Source: Tipula vernalis | Taxonomy: Eukaryota > Arthropoda > Insecta > Diptera > Tipulidae | DNA length: 64,000 nt | Direction of reading: 5' to 3' | NCBI GenBank assembly: GCA_958295665.1 | Contig: OY282558.1 | Span: forward strand, 339,237,106-339,301,105 | Part shown: positions 45,121 to 57,440 of the stretch, in pieces | How the letters are laid out: each line of letters opens with the position of its first letter | How positions within the stretch are numbered: the first letter of the stretch is position 1 | Notes under the pieces: generated by a model | What the model saw: the letters and a program-made list of their open reading frames with translations, nothing else | Told to the model about the DNA's origin: nothing | Databases searched by the model: none | Made by a program: the position numbers and the translations under genes

Positions 45121-46413
45121 TAGAGTGACAAAACGTCCTAGTTTTTCTGGACATATTCTGGTTTTTCAAACTTCTGCGATCTCCAAGAAAATATCCGGAT
45201 GCAAAACTCCAGAGGAACCCTAAAAATAATAATTTCAAAAAAATGTAATATTTTATTTAAAAAATCAAACTACAGCCCAAATGACTGGCCCAAAAAATTC
45301 TTCTGAACGTGATTTAATCTATTTAAGATTAGGAAAATTTATTTATATACATAGATTGGCTTACTATGTGCATTCTATTTGGCGCTGAAGCCCAGAAAAT
45401 TGTCTGTAAGTTTAAGCAAAATTGGCAAATCTAATTTTTGATTTATTGCTACGAGTAGTGTATGAAAATATTTTTTGTCTTTAGGACATGTTTTATTTTA
45501 GAAATTCTGACCACAGCCCTACTTTGTGTCAGAAAAATTGTTGACGCCATGAAATAGAAGGCTTCGTAATAGTAACTATTTATTGAATTTATAAAATATT
45601 GCAGATAACAAATTCACTAAAATCCATCAACAAATGTGCTTTTTCCATTTATCTGATGCTGGAGACTACCTAATCAAGGTAGTCTGAATTAGCTGAGTAC
45701 TTATTTACAAATAAATTTGTATCAACCAAAATATCCTAGGTGGTAGTGAGTGGCCCGCAGTACTTCCTAAATTTGAGTCAAAGAATAATTATGCTAGGAA
45801 CTAGCTCAGATATAAAATTCTATTAAAATCCATCCACAAACATGCGACCTAGTTCCATTTGGATTTGGAAACGTAGCACACTGCCTGAATTGATTGTTTA
45901 TGTAAAAACAAATTGTGAAACAATAATTTTAATTAATGGACCAGCCATAATAATCATAAAAAAATCCGACCCCAAATGAAACGACCATAGACATTTTCAG
46001 AGCGCGAATAATTCGGTTTTATATTAGGAACTACTGATAGAATCGTCTTAATAAAATAGCTCAGATATAAAATTTCACTAAAATCCATTGACAAACGTGT
46101 TCCATTTGGTTCTCGAACCTGGAAATGTGGTAAAGATCTGGATTGGTTATAAAAATAAAAAACAAACTTTTCTTTCGAAAATCTAATTTTCCCAATTTTT
46201 TTTTTTTGTAATGACCGAAATATCATTAATAGTGTCCCGCAATATTTGTTAATTTCTGCTCGTTTTATTTAAGAAACTCCATCAACCCCAAAAGAAACTA
46301 CTATGATTATGCACCGATTTCACTGAAATTTAGTACCTCACTTAGCCAACATGATATTTTGAATTAGTTGCAGCGTAAGTCCAGGTTTAGTTGACTTTGA
46401 CCTGGTCGCCCTA
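45121..46413. mobile_element. Possible hAT-like non-autonomous element with internal repeats
   Basis: The left end TAGAGTGACAAAACGTCC and the reverse complement of the right end, TAGGGCGACCAGGTC, share the TAG-R-G-Y-GAC-x-A motif common at hAT-type termini. Flanks TGTGTAAC and TAAATAAC match at 5 of 8 bases, a possible eroded 8-bp duplication. Inside are three diverged copies of a segment with AAATTTCACTAAAATCCATT and ACAAACGTGTTCCATTT at about 45603, 45806 and 46059. No transposase was read. Confidence 0.4.
45595..46110 (+). repeat. Three diverged direct repeats, 200-250 bp spacing
   Basis: The landmark AGCTCAGATATAAAATT-x-x-x-x-TAAAATCCAT occurs at 45806 and 46059, with a weaker first copy at 45603, each followed by CAAA-x-x-TG and TTCCATTT. 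Spacers differ, so this is an old or irregular tandem duplication. Confidence 0.7.
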
Positions 46414-47164
46414 TAAATAACATAACCGGAAATCCTAAGTTATTTAGCCACTCGTCATAAAAATTTCCTCACTTACAAATAAAACACACTGAAAAAAATA
46501 TAGTGCATTTTATTTACGAATGGCGTTCATTAACCATAATTCGTACTATTAAAGTAAAAATTACTATATTTACGTTAAAAAAAAAAAATTAGAAAAATTC
46601 ATGAAAATTTGTGCGTTAATAGTACGAATCACAGTGCATAAACTAAAAAATGGTTTAATTTATTGTATTATACGTATAATACATTCACATGTTGTTTGCG
46701 TATTAGTGAAACTTGCATGATTTTATTTAAAAAAACATATTTATGAACAGTTCATAATATTTATGAATAAGACTATGATGAAAATTTATTTTAAATACTT
46801 ATTGTTCATCATATTAACGAAAGTGGCTCTACATATAGTACTTGAATATTACGAATAAATTCATATGCTTAATGATTCCATTACATTTATATTTGTCCGA
46901 ATATATCAAATTTCATAATGACATAATGTATATGAATTTGTTCGTATTATTAATGATTGGATGAATCAATTCTAGCATCCACGAAAATAACGTAAAGTTG
47001 AATCATGATCGGGATAACGAAAATAAATAAATTTCATATGCTTTATTATTAACTATTATCGTGCGGCCCGAAAGGACCATTAACATAGTTTGAAAAATCG
47101 TGACAAATTAAAATAATTGTTTTGTGTGTATCAGGAAATCAGGTAAATATGGCATTTTATGTCC
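46414..47164. other. AT-rich stretch with repeated GAATAAATTCATATG-type motifs
   Basis: Short words such as ACGAATAAATTCATATGC and TTCATAATG recur between 46735 and 47050. A CACACTGAAAAAAATATAGTG start at 46484 looks like a transposon end, but no partner was found. Confidence 0.35.
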
Positions 47165-47253
47165 GTGTTTTCGTTTTAATAAGAATTTAAATAAAATCAT
47201 CGTTTTTGTGATCGATGATTAATTCTAATTCCGTGAAATTAAAACGAAAACAC
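47165..47253. repeat. Hairpin with 16-bp perfect outer stem
   Basis: GTGTTTTCGTTTTAAT at 47165-47180 pairs exactly with ATTAAAACGAAAACAC at 47238-47253. Inner AAATCATCG and CGATGATT also pair. It may be a very small foldback element. The predicted stem has unpaired middle sections. Confidence 0.75.
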
Positions 47254-47559
47254 TTTTGTATGAAAAACCCTAAAATTCATTGTATAAATAATGTGTAAAT
47301 TTATAATTTATATGATTTATTATTGTGTTAGTAATACCTCTGCTTTATTATAGTCCGCCTGAAAGAAAATGTTTACTATTCCAAATTTTGCCGATCCTGC
47401 AAATCAAGATATTTCAGCAACACTTGGATAAAATCATGAATTAAACTCGCTTTTGGAGTACCTATTTGAATCAGATCAGGTAACAAACATAAGCAAATAA
47501 AAGTACCTACATGTGATTGTAATTTAATTTATTGATTTTACAGAATAGCAAATTACTAT

Positions 47560-47880
47560 CGAATTTCAAAAGGAAAATGGGCTCTATCGCTTAGTGGTAC
47601 GGCGCTTTTAATGAAGCGATACTGGGCTCTAGTCCTCTTAGCAGGCCTAGGGCTAAATCTCGGCCACCCTGGTGGTCTAAGGAGATTCAACAAGCACGTC
47701 GAAAATGCAAAAACTCTTCAAACAGCAGGGAAAACAAAAGTCGCTGTAGACCTGGACCTCCTTTACAAATATCAATTGAAAAGCTGCCCTCATCTGGCAC
47801 GAAACAGACTAACGTTTCTAGGGCACCCCTCTTCAATGACCTGACGGCCCTTAGCAAGATGGACGTCAGGAGTATTTAGC
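47560..47880 (+). pseudogene. Jockey/R1-like non-LTR fragment, end of endonuclease domain
   Basis: In the frame containing WYGAFNEAILGSS, the sequence reads SRPRAKSRPPWWSKEIQQAR with RKC following. This is the proline-rich VPWW-x-x-x-L motif that closes the endonuclease domain before the RT in Jockey, R1 and LOA elements. The linker continues in frame to TAG at about 47877. Another open frame over the same bases (47611-47844) lacks any motif. Upstream TTGATTTTACAG (47543) is an acceptor-like site and may be coincidental. No RT follows, so this is an isolated fragment. Confidence 0.55.
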
Positions 47881-50800
47881 GTTTCGTTAGCAGCTCAAAA
47901 TGGTTTCAGTGAGTTGGAGGATAAATAAGTAAATCGTGGTATGGCTACGGACCATTTTGTGTCTATGCCTGGTACTGGTGGATCGCCACCAAAACCTAAC
48001 CTAAGCTATAGCTAACATAAAACGTGAAACATGTGTAGTCAGTCGCCCTTGAAATTTTAGAAAATAACCTAAATATTACAGAATCAATATTACTTAACAT
48101 CTATATTTTGTTACTTGAGCTATTTAGTACTAAGTGAAACAAATGGTTTACAATGTCTAGAATGTTAATTACCGACTGACTAAATCATTTTATAGCATAT
48201 GCTCGTTCAGGATATTTAAAACAATTGGAATATGATTTACCTAATAAATTCAATCATAAATTCGTGCCGTACGAAGAACAAATATTTTACACTTCATGTA
48301 CATCCTAAATAATTTAAAAAAAAATTATTTTAGTCACGTTTGCCGAATTTGCTTATATACTCGTAGGCTTAACATTTCAATATGTGTATTTTTGATTTAT
48401 AATTGTTAATATTCCATTTTTTTTAAAGTTTGTTTTAGGAAATAAAATTTATTGTGTTATTTTATTGGCAAGTTGACGTTTGGTTTTACATATACACTAT
48501 CATAATAAATATAACCTTCGCGTAAAATTTAATAAATTTTAAAATTTATATGAAATTGATCATGAGATCATAATTGTTGCAAAACATAAATGTTGTAATG
48601 ATTCATTGAAGTTTTTTAGCAGACATAGGATGTTTTCTTCTTTTTTTTTTGTACACTATTGGTAAATACTAGATTGCATGCAAGAAAGGCGGAATATTTT
48701 GAAAATTATCATTGAAAATACTTCCTCTCTAATGAATAATAAAAAATTTTAGCGCATGCATATATAGCTTTTTATGAGTATATTCACAAATTTGATTACA
48801 TCATAGTATTCAAGAAAGGTCACAGTTATATATTTTAAAGCATATTGTACGAAACGCCCGAAACCAAATGTTTTTATTTTTATTTTTTTTGCAAACTGAT
48901 ACCTCGAATAAATTTGTTGTATGACCATGTATGTTAGTTCTTAGTTAATGAATTCAAGAAATTTTTTAAACTATAAAATCTTTCAGATAATTTGGTATTA
49001 AGAAGGGATTAAACCGATCTTAACCCACGTTTACCGTTATACGTTTTATTTTTTGTTACCACACTAAAGAGGTGTTTACTAAGAGATAATCGCAGAATAA
49101 TTTTTCGATGTGCTATTTTTAAAGAGCAAAACATTTTTTTTTTTTCTTGTTTAAAATAAGTATGCAAAGTGTATGTTTAAAATGTAAAAATAACTCCTTA
49201 TTTCTCTACTTATAATACATAATTATAAAAATAATGTATACCAGCAACATATAAACTCTCATACAGTTTTTATTTTGTTTTTATCTATATCATATGTTTA
49301 TGTGTTTTGTAATTTGTTTAGTCAAGACCAAGGTTTTAAACCGGTACCTACATTCTTACTTTAAACTTGATATATTTTCTTGAATTTCTTCAATGTTTGC
49401 ATGTAGAGGAGGTTGTGTAGTAATTTAAAATTACAATTAAGTATATATCGTTCATATATTATTTACAAAGCAACAACGTTAAAAAAAAAACTTTTGGTTT
49501 CTGACCGTTAAATGCTCGTAATTTTATTATTGGTATGAATTCAATATTACACACTCGTATATGTATATTGAATTTAAAGAAGCGACACAAGAATATCGCA
49601 TTTACTACACTTATTTGTGAAATATGTATATGACATACAATTCTGATATTTCCGGTCGCCAACCTCTTCAATTTTTTTAATTTTTAATGTTATCATAAGA
49701 AAATATCATCTTAAATACAGAGATATAAGGTTTACAAAAGAACTTTAAAAGAGAATTTTGCTAAGAATTTTATTTGTAATGTGATCAATTAAATATTTCC
49801 GTTCTTAGAAAATACAAAAATACTTCTACGTACGAAAAAAATATGGATGTTATAAAACTACTGGTTTAAAAAAACTTGATTGAAAAATTATTACCGTAAA
49901 TAAAATAAATAAACTTTTGAATTATCCATGTTGTATTTTTAGAATATTTCTAGCATTGTTTTGTATACCAAAGAAATTTATTTTCTTAATTTAATGTTTA
50001 CAAACGTGTTACAGTATGTTGCACAAGAAAGTTTCTCAAAGAAAACAACAAACTAATTGATATTTATTTTTTATATAGTAAACATTAAAACTAATTTCGA
50101 AAACGCACATGCGCTGTGTGGTTGCTGTTCTTTTTCCTCTAAGTTTTGTCTTCATAAAACCCCTGTTTCGTTTGCCTAAGTCGGCCTTTTTTCGATGTGC
50201 CGCTCTATTAACAAAGGTTTATACTGGTGCTCCAATTTTAATGTCAAATTATGTCTCATAGTTTTTGTTTTACTTCGCTTCTTCACTTTTTATACATGGA
50301 ACTCACTTAAAAATTGTTGTTTACCACTCAAATGTTCAAACTGAACTGAAGAAAGAAGTTAACGCACAAAAGGTAATAGAGTGGTGTAGGTTAAACAGAA
50401 AGAATAAATTGAGATACTTTCTTGTGGAATATACTGTATATGAATAAATGTGATCAATGAATCAGATCATTTCGCTCCCGTAATTGCTTATCGACATAGG
50501 AACTCTGTGTAATTATACTATTTGACTTTGAAATTCGTTTTCAATAAAATAATAATCAAATGTTATTTCTTATTTTTGTTGTTTACACAATTTCTTATGA
50601 ATAATAGAATTATAAGCTAATCTTAGTTTTTTTCTTTGTAGACTCATTAGAATACAATTTCTATTGTTTGCTTAATCATTGATCATTACAACTAGACGCA
50701 GTCTATATATTGTGATTGCTGTCGTGATTTCTACATATAATTTCCATCATTCTCTACTTTGTTGGTACAACAGAGGTCACCCACGTGCATATTATCACAA

Positions 50801-50943
50801 AATAATCTAAAATCTTATTGTTTAATTGGTAAACAGGTTTTACCTATTTATTTATTGTAATAACTTCAAAAAAAGGTGTCATATAAGAAAAAAATTACTT
50901 TAGTTCTTCAAAGTATAATTCAATGAATGTAAATACATATAAT
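47881..50943. other. AT-rich stretch, nothing recognised
   Basis: Apart from a short GC-richer tail of the non-LTR fragment to about 48010 and a patch at 50100-50240, there are no features beyond simple A/T sequence. Confidence 0.5.
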
Positions 50944-51774
50944 CAAAGCATTCCTAGATATACAAGCCGTCAGGATAAAATTCGACCTTACTATTAGGGG
51001 GATATAAAGACAAAAAAAAATGGATTTTTCATACAAATCATAAAAAAAGTTATGTTTTTTAATATCGTTTTTCTTAAATGAAAATTTTTACAAAACTGAA
51101 TTTTGATTTCTTCGTTATCAAGAAGAATAATTGATAAATAAAACCCCTTTATTTGCAAACACATCTGTCTACCTCATAACGTCACACCTTTCGTTCATGT
51201 TTTTTTTTTATAATAAGCCATTAGTGACACCTACTTGTAAACTCGACTAATTAAATATGTTTAAAAAAAACAAAATTGACGTGTAGTTTTCGTGTTTGAA
51301 ATCAGATGGCGGTAATAAAAAATTGAAATAAATTGACATTTCAGCAAAACAATTCAAAATAATTTTTTAGCAAGTTAAGAGTATAATTTAGTAAATAAAA
51401 AGTTTAACGACCATGCGAATCTATTTCTTCCGAACATTATTGATTTGAAGATGAAAAATTCGGACGATGCATTTGTTTTCAACATTCAAAAATTACAACA
51501 CTATTGAAACAGGCATTTGGTGATTTGGCGAGAAGCTATAGAATGAAATTACTAAATTTAAGTCATTGGTTTTAAAATATGTTATACTTAAAGGTTTGAT
51601 TTAATTATAAACCTAAAAATATTTTCTGTTACGAGTATTTTTCATTCATAAAATTTTAATCAAAAATCTTCAATTTTATATGGGTTCTTATGGGAAATCG
51701 TAAAATGTATCCTAAATTAAGCTTCTTTTGAAATTGATCTGAACCTGACGGCTTATATATTTAGGAATGCTTTG
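50944..51774. mobile_element. 831-bp TIR element, CAAAGC family, 7-bp duplication
   Basis: Left CAAAGCATTCCTAGATATAC and right (reverse complement) CAAAGCATTCCTAAATATAT continue through AAGCCGTCAGG for about 31 bp. ATATAAT flanks it exactly at 50937-50943 and 51775-51781. Internal landmarks (AAAGACAAAAAAAAATGGAT, GAATTTTGATTTCTTCGTTA, AACCCCTTTATTTGCAAA) are shared with the copy at 55159. No transposase frame. A 7-8-bp duplication and CAAAG ends point towards hAT or a similar superfamily. Confidence 0.88.
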
Positions 51775-51781
51775 ATATAAT

Positions 51782-53790
51782 GCACGTGGGTATCTTGACT
51801 TTGGATTAGCCAGATTTCAAACTTATTCTTAAGCTTATCCAGCTTTTTCAACTAAGTAGCGCTCTGTGATTATGTAGTATTTTGGGAGTCCAATTGCCGA
51901 TGCCGCAACTTTAGTGGCCCCCAATATAGACTGCCCGTAAATAAATATTAAACAAAGATCCTAATTTTAAAAATGTATTTCTTCGGGAGGTTTTATTGAT
52001 AGGTCACAGATTTCTCAACAATCATCATGAAAGGCAAAATGGCCAATTCATCATTTTTATCATCAAAGAAACCGAAAACAAACTGAGAAGTCGTATTCAG
52101 AATTCAGACAAGGTCTTTCTATTTATAATCTCCCGGTCATGGTTTGTAGAATGCCACCATCAAATTGGAATCGAAAACATTTAAGTATCTGCGAATTGTG
52201 AGTCAGATCGAGAAGAGTGTGAGTTTTGTTGCGTATGGACAACATTGGTGAGGTAAGAGATGTTGACAAAATTGAAATTGGTAATCGAAAGAAGTAACGA
52301 TCTAATAGCCGACATTGCGCGATTTATTTAGATCACAAAATTTCACTCCACAGTTTTTTAGACTAGTTTTATCAGCCCAAATGTTTGGATTCAAACCCAT
52401 ACCGTCATTGAGACAGTTCCCAAAACCTTTGAAAGATCAACAAAGAAACCCAAGAGGTGATCTGTTTTAAACAAAAGTTGATCTCACCCAAACAGTTAAC
52501 CAACAGATTCTAAGTTATTTCGAGAAAGGGTAAGCACCGAAACAAACACCACAGTAAGTCATAATGCAACAATAATTTACCCTGCAGAATAAGACGCTTT
52601 GTGGGGTGCTACAGTTAAGGCGAACATCATTTTTAATGAGATACTGAAGAAGGGCATTGCAGGTATTTCGATATGTTTCTTTATATAATAACAACACACG
52701 CGCACAATAAATTCATCAACAATAAAGTTCCTTGACGCTGTAGGATGGAGATTTGCCCTTTTTTCGTAACAGCCCAAGAAAATACAGTACTACAAGTTCA
52801 GTAAACGAGTGTTTTAAGCCTTTTCAAACACAATACTCAGCTAGCTGTAATCCGACGCAAGAAAATACTACTTGTTATGTTGAGTGCCTGGTAATAACGA
52901 ATATTAAATCAAGCAGATAAAGACTGATTTACATTCAAAAATTTTAGCAGATGCAGATGTCAAATCAAAAATTCATTTTCTTTACACATAAGAAATAAAT
53001 TTAAACAAAAAATGTCATTAACCAATACAAATGATTGGTTTTCTTATTTATGTAACCTTATTACAGTTATTTTTCCAAGCATCGACGATTTTACAGAAAA
53101 AAGATGAAACTCGACATTTGCAAAAAAAGCAGACGAGGTTTTTTGGGTTTGTTTCTCGGGTTTCAATTGACTTTTTTAAGCAGATGATTGTTTTTTCTCT
53201 TTTTGTCTTTGTACTTTTTCCTATGTTGTATTTCAATTTTTTTGCAGACGTCGATTGTCGTTGAATGTAAATCAGTCTTTAAGCTACTAACAACAACAAA
53301 ATTTTACTACCTAAAACGGGCAACAGACGCTATAATTTATTCTACTGCAACCAATTTATCGCACACACGTAACGATATTCGAACCAGTTTTTATTTATTT
53401 ATTTATTTATTTTTTTTTTGCTTTCTTAAATTTTTGACAAAAATTATCAAAATGTTTGACAATTTATCAATAAACTAAAAATTCAGTTGCTCGAACCAAA
53501 AATGGCTAAAGCGCGCGCAACCTTACATATTAATAATTAAAAATTTTCAAATTTCTATTTGAGAATTATTACTGATTTTACTTAATTCACTATAAATTTA
53601 TATTTTATACAAATCAAGTCTAAATTAGGATTAAAAAAAAAAAAATACTAATTAAATTAAAAGAACACAATGTGAAAAGAAATCCAAAATTCTGTTTAAT
53701 ACTGTTCATAATATTATAAAGCTTTTTTACAAGAGAAACCACAATCTATTCATCTCAGATAATTATTTATTTTAAAGTTAAAATGTCGTA
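51782..53790. other. Unassigned; GC-richer 52000-52800
   Basis: The block at 52000-52800 has balanced composition and scattered short frames on both strands, suggesting an old coding transposon, but no diagnostic box was read. 52880-53790 is AT-rich with a TTTATTTATTTATTTATT run at 53391. Confidence 0.35.
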
Positions 53791-53952
53791 TACCCTAGAC
53801 ACACTGCGATTTAGTAAAACCGATTTAGTGAATTTTTCGAGATTAGTCGCAGTGTGTCAACCTCGATTTTAGCTAATCCCTTTGTTTTTCCATAGACTAC
53901 TGAAACTGGTTTAGCTAAATCGGATTTATTAAACCACAGCCTGTCTAGGGTA
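53791..53952. mobile_element. 162-bp MITE of the TACC family
   Basis: Ends TACCCTAGACACACTGCGAT and the reverse complement of TACCCTAGACAGGCTGTGGT, aligned inward for about 38 bp. Flanks are GTA (53788-53790) and TTA (53953-53955), so the duplication is one base off perfect. An internal inverted terminus, CGCAGTGTGTCAACC, lies near 53851, as in the 35497 copy. The interior ACTGGTTTAGCTAAATCGGA is shared with that copy. Confidence 0.87.
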
Positions 53953-53959
53953 TTAGGCA

Positions 53960-54850
53960 TTTTATATGTCTTATATCAGATGGAAGGCTATTGAAATTAG
54001 GAATGCCTCGGAATATGATGTTTTTATTAGATGCTTTCGTAGCAAAGAAATCCACGATGAAGTGTGACCTCCGTCGGGATTCATATACGTGGACCGTTTA
54101 ATGCGGCGATTTACGAAAGCTATCTATCGATCTATATTGACCATACTGATATGAGATGCCATTGAATCGTACTTTTCGTTGTACGATAACCCCACATACA
54201 TTCAGATTATCTATTCAATAATCGATTCAAGCCAAATCGTTAGGTTTATTGTACAATAAATCGTAGCGTCTGTGGCCCGTTCAAGAGATGATACAACGTT
54301 CCAGACCTCCTGAAAGGTCTTCCTGGAAAGCTACTTTTTCAACAGCATCTCAAAATATAAAACACTTTTCAAAGTAGGCCCGTCTAGTCTAAGCTGACAT
54401 CATAGCCATAAAGATAATCGAGATCGGCGTTTAAAGAAGTTAAACTGCACTTTTCGGTCGATTTATTTACTTTTTCAGCGGACTATTCAACAATATTGCA
54501 TTTGTAGCTAACACTATGGCCCAAATAGACGCGTATCCGTCACCTCAATGGCAGTTCAACCCCTCAAAGTACGATTTCCTTCAATCAAAAGATGAAATGT
54601 TTTATTGCGATTATAAAGTCGAATTCTTACAAGAGATATTACGCTTAGACGTTTGAAACAGGTGGAGCAAATCACAAGCGCATTTTATAGATCTTGGGCT
54701 CACGGAGCTCTACGGGAGAAGAAACAATTGGTAAAATTTTGTGAAGACATCGTTTGGTCGTCGACTTCATCAACCAACAAATACATACACAAATCCCGCC
54801 ATGTCAAATCATTCTCACTTTTCTAGTAGCTCAAGAAGCAAAGTAAATTT
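53960..54850. other. Unassigned GC-richer block, probable old transposon
   Basis: Balanced composition (for example CCTCCGTCGGGATTCATATA and GTTCCAGACCTCCTGAAAGG) contrasts with its flanks. Frames are short on both strands, and no RT, integrase or transposase box was read. A host exon is unlikely given the length and stops. Confidence 0.35.
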
Positions 54851-55158
54851 TTTTTTTAATTTTACTTCAAAGCAAACAAAAACGATTTAAGTAATACTGA
54901 TTAAATTAAATAAATTGTATTAAATTGATGAAGACTCGCTCTTAAGTAAAACAAAAAATAGGGGTAAGTTTCAAATGTATGAAATATATTTACTCACCAA
55001 AGTTCAAACTGTTGTACATAACTCGTTGTTAACGACAAATTATAACAGAAAATTCCAATTAAAAACTTATGAAAGACAGCATACTCTAATGCCTTTTACA
55101 TCGCCCTCGAAAGAAAATGTTCAGATTTATGGGAGTGGTGAAATTAGAAATATTTTAT

Positions 55159-55536
55159 CAAAGCACCTAGATACAAAGGCATCAGCATCAAATTCGAACT
55201 TAATGTAAGGGGGGATAGAAAGACAAAAAAAAATGGATTTTTCTCAAAACTGAATTTTGATTTCTACGTTATCAAGAAGAATAATTGATGAATAAATGAT
55301 TTGAAAATATATTAATAAAATCTTGTTAATAGATATTTAATGAATGTTTTACTAAAACCCCTTTATTTACAAATAAATCTTTATCTCATCATGATGTGTC
55401 ACATATCGTCGTCCATCGAGTATTTTGCATTCAATTTTAATGGGTTCTTATGAGAAACCGTAAAATGAGTCCACCTTAAATTAAGCTTCTTTTAAAATTG
55501 GTCTTATGCTGATGGTTTGTATATCTAGGTGCTTTG
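55159..55536. mobile_element. 378-bp TIR element, CAAAGC family, shorter copy
   Basis: Left CAAAGCACCTAGATACAAAG and right (reverse complement) CAAAGCACCTAGATATACAA. Flanks are ATTTTAT (55152-55158) and CTTTTAT (55537-55543), a 7-bp duplication with one mismatch. It shares the internal blocks listed for the 50944 copy in the same order, so it is an internally deleted or shorter subfamily. Confidence 0.87.
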
Positions 55537-55543
55537 CTTTTAT

Positions 55544-56560
55544 ATACAAAGCAACCAACTTGAAACATCAAAGAATCTAAAGACAATAAAGTAATAAACA
55601 ATCATGTAGTAACTGATATGGAAATAAAATGCTGTACGTGTTGGTGTTGTACAAAGAAATTATTTGTCTCGCGTAAAAATGATAAGCTGTATTTGGAGCA
55701 TAAACTTACTTAATTCAATGATTTCCATGACATTTTTTTTTTATATAAATTATGTTTTATTACTATTCCGAACCACTTTTAAATCCCATACAATCAATTA
55801 TGTATTGTACAAAACCCAGTGTACATAGTTACCCAGTAACTTAAATAATCAGTTATAATAAAGTTATAATTCTTGTATAATATTGTTGGTTCTCGTATTC
55901 CAAAAATTATACAATTAATCTAAGTAACAAATTTTATTGATATTAGTTAAGCATGTAAAAGTGTTTAGGAGAAATAAATTACTCATAATCTTAATTTCCT
56001 AAAAAACCACACAGCAAAAAACAAATCACAATTGCAGCAATTTTCCATTCGATTATTTATTATTATTACTAAGTCATTTATTTACCAAAATTTTCCACAT
56101 ATGAACGATAAGAATTCTAAGAAGTTAGATAAATTTTAATACAACAAAAAATTGAATCAAGCGATAACCGATGAAAAACAAACAAGTGCGGTTTAAATTG
56201 CAATATAATGATTGCATCTCATGCAGTTCTTATTTAATTTCAACTTACGATAAATTAATGATTGAATTACAACAGTTGGAGGGCTGTTTTGTTTTGTAAT
56301 TTATGTAGAGTTGTTCTCAACTTACCTAAAAAAAAAAAAAAGAGAAGGAAAAATTAGTTTTTATTTACAACAAATACTTATTACATATTAAAAGAGATAA
56401 AAAAAAATTTCAAAACTCGATAACTAGATTTTTATTATCTAAAAAAAAATTAAAATTAATAAAACATTAAATTCACTCAATTTGGGATATTTTCTTGTGG
56501 TGGGTATTATTATTGTAATATTATTCTTTAGAATAAATTCTAATGCTGAACCATTGAATC
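55544..56560. other. AT-rich stretch, nothing recognised
   Basis: A/T tracts only. A TTTTTTTAGGTAAGT sequence on the minus strand near 56325 joins acceptor- and donor-like sites but encloses nothing. Confidence 0.5.
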
Positions 56561-56561
56561 A

Positions 56562-56960
56562 TTGATTGACGAGTCGTCCAAAGCAAGCCGTTCAAATGTC
56601 AATATCGAAGCAGTGCGTAAGAGTGTTGGTGAAAATCCCAGAATATCAATTCGGCGTCGTGGACAAGAATTACAAATTTCAAGAAGCTCTCTACAGCTTA
56701 TATTCACAAAAGGTCTGTGTCTCCATCCTTACAAAATTCAATTAACACAACAAATGAAGCCTAATGCCCATGCACTGAGAAGAGTGTTCGTTAAATGGAT
56801 TATTGAACATTAACAAGTTCGTGTAAGCATTTTCAACGTCATCTAATTCATCAAACCCTGAAGACCTGAATGACGTGGAGGGATACCCATTCATCTTCTG
56901 AGCCGTTTTCTTCAAGATTCATTTCATCACCGGTGCTCTACGGCGATAAAGGAGAAAACC
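56562..56960 (+). pseudogene. mariner-like transposase N-terminal fragment
   Basis: The frame reads AVRKSVGENPRISIRRRGQE, LQISRSSLQLIFTKGLCLHP, then YKIQLTQQMKPNAHALRRVF with VKWIIEH before TAA at 56811-56813. This is the bipartite helix-turn-helix and linker of insect mariner/IS630-type transposases (V-x-ENP-x-x-S-x-R-x-x-x-x-L-x-IS-x-x-x-x-x-IL...YKIQL-x-QQLKP-D). The catalytic core is absent; sequence to about 56960 is a frameshifted continuation. It differs in sequence from the 20.1- and 23.8-kb relics. Confidence 0.8.
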
Positions 56961-57129
56961 TTGACAAAAAAAACCTAATCTAAGGTGAAACAGCATATGC
57001 CGATGGATGATAGGTTCATCAGTCCAAAGTATGCGGACTCTGGATACCAGGCACCATCCAGTTTTATTTAGCATTCCTGTGGTAAAGCTGGGTGAACTAC
57101 AGGCTATTTGAAATTCCCAGCAACTCGTA

Positions 57130-57440
57130 AGAGTAAAATCAAACGGAAGACGGGGCAGGGGTAAGAATATACGGGAGTGGGACAGCTCTCTCGCAGTCCT
57201 TGGGTACCAATGCTACCGTCTTTCTAGCGGGACTACATGATGTAGTAAACATCTAGGAGGGAGAGCAATAAACCCAAATAATAAGTATCACGTACCGGCT
57301 GGCAGTATTATCAAGTTCATTAAGAACCTGAATATTGACTGGACGGATAATTAAGCAGGTTCCAAGCACAACAGATCGTTTAGGTCGCAGTGCGAGGTGG
57401 CTGATCGCCGACATGGCCCTTCAATAATAATAATAATGAT
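57130..57440 (+). pseudogene. Non-LTR retrotransposon RNase H fragment with (AAT)n tail
   Basis: RIYGSGTALSQSLGTNATVF near 57159-57218 matches the G-x-GVYGP-x-x-x-x-x-x-LG-x-x-TVFQAE box of RNase H domains in I/R1/LOA-type elements. The catalytic Asp upstream and Glu of QAE are not preserved. The following sequence (FIKNLNIDWTDN near 57318) is decayed, and the fragment ends at ATAATAATAATAATGATCG (57426), a microsatellite-type 3' tail. It follows the mariner fragment directly. Confidence 0.6.
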
